Assembly (NCBI GenBank): GCA_030077755.1
Contig: JAQJZZ010000015.1
Coordinates: 496,001 to 560,000, forward strand
Reading direction: 5' to 3'
From: Filosporella fistucella
Lineage: Eukaryota; Ascomycota; Leotiomycetes; Helotiales
Length of the DNA: 64,000 nt
The translations under genes were made by a program, and so were the position numbers. Under the pieces are notes generated by a model. It worked only from the letters and a program-made list of their open reading frames with translations, made no database searches and had not been told where the DNA came from. Within the stretch, counting starts at the first letter, position 1. Every line of letters starts with the position of its first letter. Positions 46,040 through 57,599 of this stretch are shown piece by piece.

Positions 46040-47189
46040 TCTGCTTTCACTGTGTAGGGATCTTAGATATTTGGGATGGTTTACTGAAAGGATACATGGA
46101 ATATGTCATGCGACTGAGGAATCCAGCTGGATGCTCTAACACACATATGAACTGATATCTTGTGTAACGGTTGAGTCAGCAGCCAACTTCCTCAACGCTT
46201 CCCTACCAATGATCATACTGAATTCACACCATAGTTGATTATTCCCAATGGCCTCGATCGTCGATTATTTTGGTGCAGTTTAATTCGAGAGCTCTATGTC
46301 ACTCTATGAGATAACAAGGAGTAACAAATTGCATGTGAATCCCTGTGTTTGGCTTTTCGAACGGTAGGTAACTGGTCACTTGGTAACTGACACAAGTGAC
46401 ACAATGACACTCAACATTATTCGACAAAAGCCCAAGGAGATGATACTCTCAAATCCTACTAAACAAGTGATGTTCTTTCCGATTTTCAAATTTTAATTTG
46501 TCACAACTATCCAGAAATACTTGTTCATCCAATCTCAACCGTGGCAAACCTCGCTTCCGCGCAAACCAAGAGTTCTTAAAATAACCTATCAACCAGGAAC
46601 CCAGTCAATGAGGCTGAACCAGTTTCTCTATTAGGAAGGTGTCCAAAACATCCAAACCATTTAAACTTCGTGGCTTGAAAAACATCGGACAATTAGCCTA
46701 AGCAGCCATTCATATGTGTCGGCTGATATAAAGTACAAGGCTGAAAACGACCCTCATTCCCGACGATCAAAACAAGCGATACCTATCATCTCTTGAATGC
46801 CGTTTGTTGGATATAAGTGAACGATGGGACGGGTAAGAAGACCATTTCCATCCCCGCAATATAAATCCTTCTGTCAACGCCGATTACTATTCTTAGGGGA
46901 GGCGTTTCTGGGCAGATTGAAATACTCCAATCTCGATGTGAATTCTTCACCTTCTCATTAAAACGTTGCATTCGCTTCTTGGTAAGAAGTCGGCGGCAGC
47001 ACAACGGAAAAATTGAGAATTGTAATACGGATGTGCTATTATGCCGTTAATGTGCTATAGATTTGTATATAAAGTATCCAGGGAATGGCTCTAGAGATAG
47101 ATTTCGAATAGACAGAGATCTAAAAAGTAGCTTTACAGAAAAGGGCAGCAAGAACCACATACAGCCTAAACAGACTTCCAAAGAACATC
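46040..47189. other. Divergent intergenic region
   Basis: 1.15 kb with no supported gene. A TATATAAA box at 47066-47073 lies about 120 bp before the start of the secreted protein. Confidence 0.5.
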
Positions 47190-47670
47190 ATGAAGACCAC
47201 ACTACCCATTCTTGGCTTCTTCCTTGCCACTGCTCAGGCATGGTCACTTGATTATTGTACGCATCTACTACCACACTATCTCCCTTAGAGCCCCAATATT
47301 TCTTTACTTCCTGAGTCAGACTGACATCATCCTCAGATTGTCCCGAGAACCTCGCCCACCCCGTCCACTATTCCAGCAAAAACAACAGGGGCTGCACAGC
47401 TTTCTCTCCAGCAGGACGAGGCTGCAAATCTGGTGATTTGGTAAATGCCCCACTTGCTACTCCTGTTCTCTCTCTTATCTTCACCACACGGAAATGTACT
47501 AACATCCCCAGATCAACTGGGACAAAACATTCATCGCCGACAACGGTTGCACCCTCCGTTTCTACTCTGGTTCTCCATGTCGAGCTGACCAGGAGATTGC
47601 TCATTGGGGAAGTGATACATACAAGAATATCAATTTCAATGCGCCGTATTGGGGTGTCACTGGGTGTTAG
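47190..47670 (+). CDS. Small secreted cysteine-rich protein (109 residues), effector-like
   Basis: Three short exons (47190-47256, 47337-47440, 47512-47670) join in frame. The signal peptide MKTTLPILGFFLATAQA is followed by a mature chain of about 92 residues with six cysteines: YYCPENL, GCTAFSP, GCKSGDL, GCTLRFY, SPCRADQ and the C-terminal GVTGC. Even cysteine number, small size and secretion suggest three disulphides. Intron 2 has a perfect ACTAAC branch site. No single open frame shows the gene, which explains why it is easily missed. I recognise no family. It could be a plant- or microbe-directed effector or a structural wall protein. No toxic activity can be inferred. Confidence 0.75.
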
Positions 47671-48158
47671 GTTGAGAAGATTCGTTAGGAAGGAGGCTGG
47701 TTGAAATTTGATTGAATGAGCTGGAATTTGTCAATAGAGCATCTTGCACACGAATGATGACTATAAAATGCTGTTTGAGATGCATATGAAACCTTGATCT
47801 AAATGAACTACTCAGACTTGAATCAATGATTTGAAATCTAAAGCCGCCTTCATGTGACCCTCGTCAAAGTGTTGTAGTAATTCCAGTCCTCTGAAGTCAT
47901 GAAACCCAATCAAGGGGCTTCGAAAAAGTGACGGCTTGTTCCCGTTAGATCTTCTTGCCACGACTGTGTTACGAGATCAATGAGACTTCGGAGGAACTTC
48001 TTTTGATGGATTTGAAAGACGAACTTTATATCCGTCTAAAGATTTGATATACATTGGCTAATGGGATAAAATTTATTCAGGAGAGTTGCAACTAGGGCCG
48101 TTGGGAAAGGTAACTGCCAGAATGAGAGTGCTTTCAGGCGCTTACCGAGAGATAAATC
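47671..48158. other. Convergent intergenic region
   Basis: 488 bp between converging genes. No feature is seen. Confidence 0.5.
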
Positions 48159-49053
48159 TCATATTGCCATCCTCATGCCACCATTTGCGGAGACAACTTG
48201 TCCGGTGCACCAAACACTGTCTTCATAGCAAAGCATTCCAACGATGCCGGCAATCTCACTTGGGTATGCTGGCCTTCCCCCTACCAAGTCAGAATCTCGA
48301 ACCAGGTCATGGTCGTCGATGTGTTTCCTAATGGATGCCATTGGTGAATGTGATGTCCAAGGCTTCAAGCCACCTTTATGCTCGACTGGCATTTGATTCC
48401 ACATGTCGGTCTTCACTGGACCGGGATTTATAGCATTGACAGTGCCTCTTTCCGCAAGCTCTCTTGCCCAAGTTCTTGTCATAGCCTCAAGAGCAGCTTT
48501 GGTTCCTCCATAGACTGATTGGCCTATGAAGCCCTCGGTGGATGATATTGACGACAAATTGATGACTCGACCACTCCTGTCATATGGCAGATACGGCATG
48601 ACAGCCTGCATAAGGAGTAGAGGGCCTAGAACATTGATTTTATACATCCATTCGAAATCTTCGATCTTGATTTCGCCCACCCTAGCATTGTTCACCACAC
48701 CCGCATTATTGATTAAGATATGAATTGTGAATTGAGTGTTGTGAATGGCTTGAAAGGCTTTGCGCGACAGATCGACTAAGAGAGCGGGACCAGAGGGATC
48801 ACCCATATCAGCTTGGATAACGAGGCATCGGACAGAGTGTAAGGCTTCAAGCTCTTTAGCAAGCGCTGCAGTCGACTTGGTAGGGCTGTCGGATGTATAG
48901 TTGAGGACCAGTGAGGAACCTTTTGACGCAAGATTTCGGGCGATTGCTGCTCCAATGCCTAATAGATTCAGAATTAAATTCCCCGAAAGATAGTGAAGGC
49001 TTACCTCTTGATGCACCAGTGATTAATGCGATTTTCCCCTCTAGTGGGCGCAT
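48159..49053 (-). CDS. Short-chain dehydrogenase/reductase (FabG-like)
   Basis: Exons 49005-49053 and 48159-48958 (46-bp intron) encode 282 residues. The TGASRGIG cofactor loop is assembled across the splice site (ALITGASRG, then IGAAIARNLA). ILINNAGVVNN, the catalytic SSISSTEGFIGQSVYGGTKA (Ser...Tyr-x3-Lys) and NAINPGPVKTDMW are all intact. The C-terminus reads GQVVSANGGMRMAI. It is a classical cytosolic NAD(P)-dependent SDR. It is divergent from the LRA1-like gene, and their shared upstream region holds two exact copies of the cluster motif TCGAGACGA, so it is probably co-regulated. The substrate is unknown; a sugar-derived alcohol or keto acid is likely from context. Confidence 0.87.
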
Positions 49054-49781
49054 GATGTATGCTTGAGTGTGTTCGTGGTAGATGAGAAAAAGAAGCGTGT
49101 GTTACCTTGGTATCCCATAATGATACGATATATACCCCTATTGAAGTGGTTGACAATCAAACTAGACCTGCTATATGACATATTTGAAATAAGAGCAGTC
49201 ATCGAACAACTTTGACCATGGTACAACGTGGAAGGTCGCCGCGTAGCGACTTGTGGGAATCCGCATTGAGCCCAGGAATTTGGTAAAGCTGTTTGGGTTC
49301 TGCTTACGAAGAATCACGCGAAGAGAACAAAAAAACAGAGATACTTTGTCTCGAGACGATGATCTTGATGATGCAAAAGGGAGACGCGACGTGACGCGAC
49401 AAATGTTGCTTGCAACCACGACATTACATAAGCAGAGTCTTTGACGAGCCTCGAGACGACAGATTTTGTGTTCCTGAATTCCCCTCGAGTCGGGGGCATC
49501 ATCCCAACGCAACAACAATACCGTCTCGGTGGCAGCTCGTGGAGACGGATTTCTCCTCCACTTGTTACCCCGCCTCAGCTCCTAGTATCGAATCCCCTCG
49601 AGCCGTCTTTTGCAGGATTGAAGATGGTAAACTTTCCGAAGGAAGATGGTTCTGAGCAGTAGTGCTGCGCAATACCATCTTCTTGATCCCTAAGTTTTCT
49701 CTCGTATTGATTCCCTTTCTGCAGAACGCTCATATTCCCTAAGCCGAGTGTTCAGTCCTTTCTCTCTTATAATTGTGCAGC
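49054..49781. promoter_or_regulatory. Divergent promoter with cluster motif TCGAGACGA (2 copies)
   Basis: The region separates the FabG-like SDR and the LRA1-like gene. Exact TCGAGACGA occurs at 49351-49359, where it lies in the palindrome GTCTCGAGAC (49348-49357), and at 49451-49459. Looser CTCGAG-containing words lie near 49485 and 49587. The same 9-mer recurs in other noncoding parts of the cluster. Confidence 0.6.
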
Positions 49782-50659
49782 ATGGCACCATCAAGATGGC
49801 GGATCCTAGATGGAAAGGTAGCAGCTATCACCGGTGGGACAACCGGTATTGGCAGAGCTATTGCGCTGGAATATCTCCGTCAAGGCTGCAATGTTGCCAT
49901 CAATCATCTCGGGCTGGAACGTGATGAAATACACAAGATCAGTCTGCTAGAAGAAGCAGCGGCTTTGAAAGCAGAGAAGGTTGAGGGTGAACAGACATCA
50001 AAAGCTGGAGACTTGCTGGAAGTTGTCGGGGATGTTACAAAGGCTGAGACTGGCACAATCCTTGTGGAAAAGGCCGTTGAGCAATGGGGCAAGCTGGATA
50101 TATTTGTCGCAAATGCTGGTGTCTTCCAACCAGCAGACTTCCTGACGTATAGTATTCTCAGTGTCTTTCGAGCCAGGAGGCTAACTATTACGCTAGACTG
50201 GACCATGACCTTTTCGATCGAACCGTTCGCATAAATCTGAATGGCGCTTTCTACACATGTCAAGCCGCTGCGAGGCGAATGGTAAGACAGGGAAATGGAG
50301 GGAGCATAATTGGGATATCCTCTATCAGCGCTCTTGTTGGTGGAGGTCTACAAACACATTACACACCAACAAAAGCCGGTGTACTGTCTTTGATGCAGTC
50401 AATGGCTATTGCATTGGGGAAACATAATATTAGGTGCAATGCCATTCTGCCGGGTACTATCAAAACACAACTAAGCGAGGATGACATGAAGAATGATGTG
50501 AAGAGGAGCTATTTAGAAGCCAGAATACCGATGGGACGCGTTGGGGACACATCAGATATTGCGGGGCCAGCTCTTTTTCTGGCAAGTGAAGAACTTAGTC
50601 CTTACTGCAACGGAACTCAGCTCCTATCTGACGGGGGTATGTTTGTAAACCTACAATGA
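49782..50659 (+). CDS. LRA1: L-rhamnose-1-dehydrogenase-like SDR
   Basis: Exons 49782-50146 and 50197-50659 (GCTAAC branch site) encode 275 residues. The cofactor loop is AAITGGTTGIGRAIALEYLR, followed by NAG and the active site SIIGISSISALVGG...QTHYTPTKAG. From YTPTKAG through NIRCNAILPGTI to the C-terminal LLSDGGMFVNLQ the sequence closely follows yeast L-rhamnose-1-dehydrogenase (LRA1) as I remember it. That enzyme oxidises L-rhamnose to L-rhamnono-lactone with NAD(P) in the nonphosphorylated pathway. The neighbouring regulator, transporter, lactonase and aldolase support sugar catabolism. Assignment to L-rhamnose rather than another deoxy-sugar rests on similarity from memory. Confidence 0.75.
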
Positions 50660-51089
50660 ATGACTTGGAAAATTGCGCTCGATATATTTCCCAAATTCTG
50701 TTACAGCAATTAAATGTCGCCGGCTTCTGCTGTCATCCTGCTTTCCCAGAATCCTAATCTGCAAGTGGTTCACAATATAAAGAATGGAAATAACGGCCTC
50801 CAACCCAATCTCTCAAGCGCAGCTTCATCATAGATCCTACCAGGTAGTGTTCCATACCACATCGTAAGAGAGTTAAGGCGAACATGGCGTTGACTCCGGA
50901 GTCCTAAATTTTGTCTCTCTCAGTCCTAGCACTAAGCCGTATGCGGTTACAGTTTCTCATGGGAGTGGGGTAACTCTCCAACTCTCTTCTTTCAGTAACA
51001 ATGTCTCCAGAAGCTTCAAATCCTCCTCGCAATTCAATGATTTTGTCCACACGTCGACGTCCCCCTCTACCCTCCCTTCGACCCTGCCG
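50660..51089. promoter_or_regulatory. Upstream region of cluster regulator with 12-bp palindrome
   Basis: GACTCCGGAGTC, a perfect 12-bp palindrome containing abutting CCG and CGG triplets, lies at 50892-50903, about 190 bp before the regulator's start codon. Zn2Cys6 proteins bind CGG-type half sites, so autoregulation is possible but untested. The cluster motif TCGAGACGA is not present here. Confidence 0.4.
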
Positions 51090-53313
51090 ATGGCCGACGG
51101 AGACCTGCCTCCTGCTCGAAAGCCACGAAACCGACAATCTCGTGGCAAAGGGCTACGCAAGACTACCGGCTGGCAAGTCCTTCCTGGAATTTCTGCCATT
51201 ACGATATCCAAATGGAAAGAAGAACTGTACTTACTTATCTTTCATAGTATCACGTGTAGACGTCGTCATGTGAAATGTGATGAGCAGAAACCAGACTGCC
51301 AGAGATGCATAAAAGCAAACCAGACATGCATATATGCTAGCACCAACAGGATCAGCCCCATATCTCGAACGGAAATTCAAGCATCTACAGATGGGATACC
51401 TGACCCGCAACCCGAAAAGCTGCCATCCATAACACAATGGCACAACTCTCCTGAACACAACATCACCTATTCCGATCCCATGTCTGATAATGGTTTGGTA
51501 ACTTCATCCTTTCAACCCCAGCCAAACCATGGCAGGCATCTAGGCCCAGGAACTTCCAATAGTCAACATGACTACAATACTAAGTCAAACAATGCCGCTA
51601 CTGCAGATAATCCTCAGCAAGTATTGTCGCCTGAAATGTCAAATTATGCCGGGACTTCCTTTTCACTAGGCAGTAACGACAGCATCGTGCCTCGTTCTTC
51701 ATCTTTACAACCAACATTCAACGTGGCCATCTCGAGATGGTTTGATATGCTGGTTGGAGATGCAGCTTTCGAAAGTGCACTGCCCGATTTTGCAATCGGA
51801 GGAGATGAGCGGAATAATGAGGAAATTCCACGTGACCCTGATCAGGTTGGCAATCCATACATGAGCGCCTTCCGTGGGACCCCTGATGCTGGTGGCATTA
51901 ACTTGGGATCTCCTGCTTCATCAAGCCCTCAGCTCTTGGAAAGAAGTGCCTCAGGCCCAGATCAAAATGCAGTTGCTGAGAAGATGCGATGGCAGTCACC
52001 CACAATGATTGAGCTTCTGCCTCATGAGCATTTCATATTTCGAAACTTTGTGCAGCGAATAAGCCATTGGGTGAGTAAATGGAATCTTACGAGATTTTAC
52101 AGCTGACTCTGATAAGATTGACTTATTCGACCCTACTCAAAGTTTCTCGAGCTTCGTCCCTCACCTCGCGGTAAACTTCCTGAATGCGAGTGTGTAAAGT
52201 GGTTACTGACATCATGTGGAGCTTCGAAATACTGGATTAATGAAAGCTATTCTAGCCCTTTCTGCACGCCATATATCTTTGAATCCAAGCATCGATGTAG
52301 AACAAAGGCATGATCGGAACGATGCATTACAGTATTACAATGAGACGCTTCACTACTTGTCAAAAGCTATGCAATATGACACTTCCAAGACTAGCCTTGA
52401 ACTCCTGGCCACTGCCTTAATAGTGTCAACCTACGAAATGCTGGATGGCTCGGGTAAAGATTGGGAACGGCACCTGCAAGGTGTTTTCTGGATTCAACGA
52501 TCCCAGGTCATACACGGAGACTCGAAAGGTCTCAAGCAAGCAGTTTGGTGGGCATGGCTCTGCCAAGATGTATGGGCTGCGTTTCGAGAAAAGAGGAAAA
52601 CTTTCACTTTCTGGAAGCCGACTCGAACATTTGCAGACATGGCTCCGTATGAGCTTGCTGCAAGATCTGTGTATGTCATCGCTAAAGTCGTCAATTATTG
52701 CTCTCGGGAAGAGACTGAGGCTGGTGACATCGCAGCCAGAATTGAGAGAGGGGATCAATTGCAAGCTATGCTTGATGAATGGGAATCATATTTGACTTCG
52801 GAATTTGCACCTTTACCCTACAAGACGGAAAACATTGCGGATGCGTTTTCGCCCATCTGGATTCATCCTCCTGCCTTTGGTAAAGACAGACATATTATTT
52901 GTTTTCGAACATTACTGACGCATTATCAGCTGTTTCAATTCAGCTTCATTACTCCGCTCGACTTCTTTTACTGCTTAACAAGCCTTCTCGAGGTGGCTTC
53001 GGGGGATACTTAGAGCAAAGCAGAATGATCTCGAAATATGTTAATAACATATGTGGAATTGCGTTGACATTGGACGATGATGCATCAATTGTCATGAATT
53101 CTCAGTGCCTCTTCATAGGTCTTAATATCCTTCCAAGCCGCTGCCTGGGCTAACGATGTCGCAGCGGGGCTGTGTGTTCAAGATGCTCGCCAACGGGAAG
53201 CGGTTCTTAATATGATTGAATCGTGCCGCCGTCGAAGCGGTTGGCCTCTTGCCTCGCTAGGAGAAGAGCTCCAAACTTTCTGGGATACCTCAGAGAACGC
53301 AGCTAAGGGTTGA
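51090..53313 (+). CDS. Zn2Cys6 transcription factor of the sugar cluster (RhaR-like by context)
   Basis: Six exons (51090-51172, 51248-52070, 52117-52170, 52222-52879, 52930-53118, 53165-53313) encode 651 residues. The zinc cluster GCITCRRRHVKCDEQKPDCQ, then RCIKANQTC, is completed only when the first intron is removed. That intron starts with GC (GCAAGT) and ends with CATAG; at 75 bp it has no in-frame stop. Retaining it would delete the first cysteine. Later introns are canonical, the last (46 bp) with a GCTAAC branch site. Residues after 300 (SFSSFVPHLALRNTGLMKAI, LALSARH, GWPLASLGEELQTFWD) match the fungal-specific TF domain common in filamentous fungi. It lies inside the cluster and probably controls it. 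Confidence 0.85.
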
Positions 53314-53924
53314 GAGACTTCAGCATTCAGGTTAAACGCTCCTTGTACAACAAAGAGCAGTATAATTAGCAGGTAACACTCGTTTCCCGAGATGTATCTC
53401 ACTGAAACCCATCCATTGGAGCCCTAGTGGAAGCATGGAATATTAGCTCTTGTGATTGGAAACGGGCTGCCGCGCTCTGGGGTTGACCCGCACACTTACT
53501 ATTCTGCTTTTCGTTTCTTCTCACGAAGCATGCAACTCTAGAGATGAAGACTCAAAAGGTCAGCAAATCGTACTTGGAAGGTTTGCAACATTATCAGCGA
53601 CAATCCTTGTCTCAAGATCACATTACAGCCAGAGGCAGCTATGGACCTTATATGGTTACTTGTAGCACATGACCTACCCTTTTAACCAAGTAGGTTCTGC
53701 CAGATATCTTCCCATCATACCACTCACGAATCATAGGTGCTGTTTTGGAGCGACATTTGGAAAACTTCTCAGCTATACTTTGATAAGCTCTTCACAATAG
53801 AGCACACTGCATGAGTAATCTCATTCCATGGCAAGGTGGGGTCGCAACGTTTGGAAAGCACCTTTCTTGTTCGCTGGATCTGCCAGATGACATTATATAC
53901 ACAACTTCACCACATGCAATTACA
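53314..53924. other. Convergent intergenic region
   Basis: 611 bp between the converging regulator and aldolase genes. No feature is seen. Confidence 0.5.
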
Positions 53925-54856
53925 TTATGCTTTCCCCGCCGATCCACATAATTCCATCCACTCCATCGTTTGCCTAGCCACTTTCTCTACTCCTTCCTCC
54001 ATCAATTTCGTCTGCGTTATCTTTCCAGCATTTTCCCCCAAATGGTTCATATAATCATCCAAAACGAGCCTGTTCACATTTATTTTCGTCACACCTTGCT
54101 CGATACATTCTCTCATCAGTTCCGGCTTAAAGGTGTTTGTGCCATGCAGTGCAATGGTCACTCTCCCGTTGATTTTGTGCTTCACTTGCTGTAACCTATC
54201 GCATGTCAGCTTCATTCCTGTCAGATTGCAGTTCTGAGGATCACCTACCTACTGAAATCCAACTTTGGTCCCATCTTTCCGTATGGAAAATCACCATGCA
54301 TATTTCCAATCGCAGGTGCAATGCAATCAACACCAGTCGCAACAAATTCATCCACCTCCTCCATAGTAGTCATTTGTCCCTTTAATCCTTCAGTGCCTCC
54401 CACTCCATCTTCACCTCCCTCTATCCTACCTGGCTCTGCCTCTGTCGCTATTCCCCTGTCATTACACCATTTCACCAGCTCCCTTGTTTTCCTTAAATTC
54501 TCTTCTTTCTCATAATGCGACATGTCAACCATAATGCTGTCAAACGGGAGCTTCTCAGCCGCTTCTCGTATCATATCCTCATCTTGGGCATGATCAAGAT
54601 GGATTGCAACAGGTACTTTTGCTTGCTTAGCGAGCAAAGAAGCGACGTGTATGAGAGAACCATGCGAAAATCCTATAGCCCAAGGAAAGAACTGGATTAT
54701 AAGAGGTGAATGGGAGAGTTCTGCAGCGCGGATGAAACCCAGAATGTGCTCGAGGTTGTATGCAACAACTGCGAGGACGCCATATCTTCCTGCAGCAGCA
54801 GCAGAGAGTATTTGATTTGAGGTGTTGGTTCTCCTCCAGCCTGGTGCCGGTGCCAT
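53925..54856 (-). CDS. Class II (zinc-dependent) aldolase, fructose/tagatose-bisphosphate aldolase-like
   Basis: Exons 54249-54856 and 53925-54195 encode 292 residues. All zinc-site segments of class II aldolases are present: the HLDHAQD box, EAEPGRIEGGEDGVGG with the metal-binding Glu, GNMHGDFPYG and VTIALHGTNTF. VNRLVLDDYM near the C-terminus completes the barrel. The family cleaves ketose phosphates or related sugar acids into two three-carbon units. Known fungal 2-keto-3-deoxyrhamnonate aldolase (LRA4) belongs to the different HpcH/HpaI family, so this enzyme either handles another intermediate or replaces it. A TATATAC box lies about 60 bp upstream. It is divergent from the sugar transporter. 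Confidence 0.87.
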
Positions 54857-55636
54857 GGTAGTGTGCGGGAACTGAGATTTGGAACAGAGAAAGAAGTGTT
54901 AAATTCTGCGAAAATGGGAGTATATACTTGTCACGAGGTTTCTGAGCAAGTCAATCGCGTTGAGGTACTAGTAAACTTGCCCTCGGATTGCCGATCCGCA
55001 AGGGAGTTCTCAAAATATCTGGAGCCGACATTTCAAACCAAAATCTTGACCTTCAGCCGATACTCTCGTCTCGACATTCTATGTGTTCGAGGCGAGGTAA
55101 TCCTATCAAGAACTACCTCGTCTCGAACCAAAACCCGGGGGCGGGGTGGACGTGGAGAAGTTGGGGACGCCACATCCGAAAATCCAGTCCATCCTTGTAT
55201 TGAAAACGATCAATAAGTCATGATCCCAACTATGAAAGCAAGATACTGCATCTTTATCGCTCGCTGGAACTTATCAGCAGTTAGACTACGAGTCATAGCC
55301 GTTCATGGGTTCTCCAGAACCAGCAGCAATTTGCGGGGTCAGATGGCGCTAAGGTTCCTCGAGTCTGGGGTGGAAGCGGACATTCGAGGGATGGCATAGT
55401 CACAAAATGACGGGACGAGGTAAGATTGAAACAATCGTTCCATTTTGACTTGTTGCCTTACCCGCTGGAGGTATTATAATATATAAGGACGCTCTGAGGC
55501 TCGCGATCTGTGGTGTTTCTGAAAGTCGTCGATCATTACCTTGTTACATTTAGAAAACTTCTCTCCTACTGAAGGACTGCTTTCATCTTTCAAATATAGC
55601 TTGAGGCAATCGTGGACATCGAGACACATCAACATT
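54857..55636. promoter_or_regulatory. Divergent promoter of aldolase and sugar transporter with cluster motifs
   Basis: The reverse complement of the cluster motif, TCGTCTCGA, occurs exactly at 55066-55074 and 55118-55126. The near copy TCGAGGCGA lies at 55087-55095. CreA-type SYGGRG words occur at 55141-55146 (GCGGGG), 55333-55338 (GCGGGG) and 55365-55370 (CTGGGG). A TATATAAG box at 55480-55487 faces the transporter. The combination suggests specific induction plus carbon catabolite repression. Confidence 0.6.
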
Positions 55637-57599
55637 ATGGCGCAACCCGAGAACCTTCAAGGTGTCACGGCGCTTATGCGCGCCGAGATGGGGAACACTG
55701 GAGTGAAGGGCTTGTTGAAGAACAAAAAGGTCTTCTTCATCGCTATGTTCGCATCGTAAGTGCTCATCACTCCTCTCGCAAAATTTCCGCTAATATCCGA
55801 GTAGATTCGGCGGACTTCTCTACGGCTACCAACAAGGAGTCTTGGGTCAAGCAGTCGTAATGAGTTCTTTCAAGAAAGATTTCCCTGAAATCGACAAGAG
55901 TGCATCGAAACTTGGTTGGCTTACCTCTGTCCTTCAATTGGGAGGGTGGGTTGGTTCTCTTTCTGCTGGAGTTTTCGGTGAAGTGTTCTCGAGGAAGCAT
56001 ACTATGTTTGCTGGTGCGTTATGGGTGGTCCTTGGCTCTTTTCTTGCCGCTGGTGCGCAAGGGACTGCATATCTCTATGCTGGAAGATTGTTCACTGGAC
56101 TTGGTGTTGGGACTTTATCTACTATCGGGTGAGTATCTCTCCTACAGAGAGCGATGGGAAATGAAACTTATAAAGTGACATATAGTCCCCTATACAATGC
56201 CGAGCTCTCACCCCCTGAAATGAGAGGGTTCTTAATCGCCCTTCAGCAGCTGACAACCACTATCGGCATTATGCTTGCATACTGGTGTGCTGTAAGTTCT
56301 TCAGTTCTACAAATTAATTTTATATTGCTGACCAATATCTTCAGTTCGGAAGCAACTATATCGGTGGAACCGGCGAAGGCCAATCTGACATGGCCTGGCG
56401 GCTCCCTATGATAATCCAGGGTATTCCCGCCGTAATTTTATGCATCGGACTTTTTTTCATGCCATTCTCTCCTCGTCTCCTTGTCAACAAAGGTCGCGAT
56501 GACGAAGCCCTTAAGACTCTCTCTTACCTCCGAGATCTTCCCGAAGATCACTACTTGGTCCAGGTCGAATTCCTGGAAATCAAAGCAGATGCCACTTTCG
56601 AGAAAGAATATTTTGACAAGAAGTTCCCTTCATTGAGTGCAGCGGCTGGTAACAGTGTTTGGAGAAGGGAATTTGCGCAGTATAGCAACATTTTCCGCTC
56701 GAGGGATAATTTCAAGAGAGTCGCGTTGGCAAGTTTGGTTATGTTTTTTCAGCAGTGGACGGGAATTGATTCGAGTAAGTGATTTTGCCACACTGAAGTC
56801 AAATATTGTTGCTAATAGCGCTTCAGTTATTTACTATGCTGCGATCATCTTCCAAAGTCTCGGTCTCACAAGCAACACCACGTCCCTCCTCGCATCAGGA
56901 GTCATTGGTATCATAAATGTCGCAACTACAATTCCTGCGATCTACTTTATTGACAGAGTAGGACGAAAGCCATTGATGATGACTGGATCTGCTGGTATGG
57001 CTATCTGCGAGACAATTATTGGTGTCATCGTCGCAACATGCGGCCATGACTGGACAACACACGCGGCCGCTGGATGGGCTGCAGTTGGTGAGTCCTTCCA
57101 AAAACGTACAATAAAATGCATAGATTAACAGGTCTTAGTATTCGTCTGGCTCTATATAATAAACTTCGCCTACTCCTGGGGTCCCGGCTCTTGGATCCTC
57201 ATTGCTGAAATTTTCCCCATCTCCATCCGTGCAAAGGGTACATCAATCGGCGCCTCCGCAAACTGGATGAACAATTTCATCATCGCTTTTGTCGTTCCCC
57301 CTATGCTGGACGGCATTGGGTACGGTACATATCTCTTTTTCGCAGTATGGTCTGCCCTTGGCGGTATCTTCATTTGGCTCTGTATGCCTGAGACAAAGGG
57401 AAAAACATTGGAGGAAATGGACCAAGTATTTGGGAGCCATACCGCTACTGATGAATTAGAGGAATTTGCAAGAGTACAGGAGCGAGTGGGGTTGACGGCG
57501 TTGATTCAGAGTCATGCTGGGGGCGTGCCGAATGCATCAGATCATGATTCCTTGGGAAAGGAGGGAGATATTGATGTCAGGCATATCAATAAGGTCTGA
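55637..57599 (+). CDS. MFS sugar transporter (hexose-transporter family, 12 helices)
   Basis: Six exons (55637-55755, 55805-56128, 56186-56291, 56345-56774, 56827-57087, 57139-57599) encode 566 residues. Sugar-porter hallmarks are visible: FGGLLYGYQQGVLGQ in helix 1, GEVFSRKHT in loop 2-3, FSPRLLVNKGR (the PESPR position), QQWTGIDSIIYYA in helix 7, IDRVGRKPLM and PETKGKTLEEMDQVFGS in the C-tail. The family moves hexoses, pentoses or deoxy-sugars with protons across the plasma membrane. Fungal L-rhamnose transporters are of this class, and the cluster location suggests such a role. Substrate assignment is inference. Confidence 0.9.

Noticed and set aside
53119..53164. Frameshift near the C-terminus of the cluster regulator
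   Set aside because: A canonical 46-bp intron with a GCTAAC branch site restores the frame (CLFI then AGLCVQD), so no lesion is needed.
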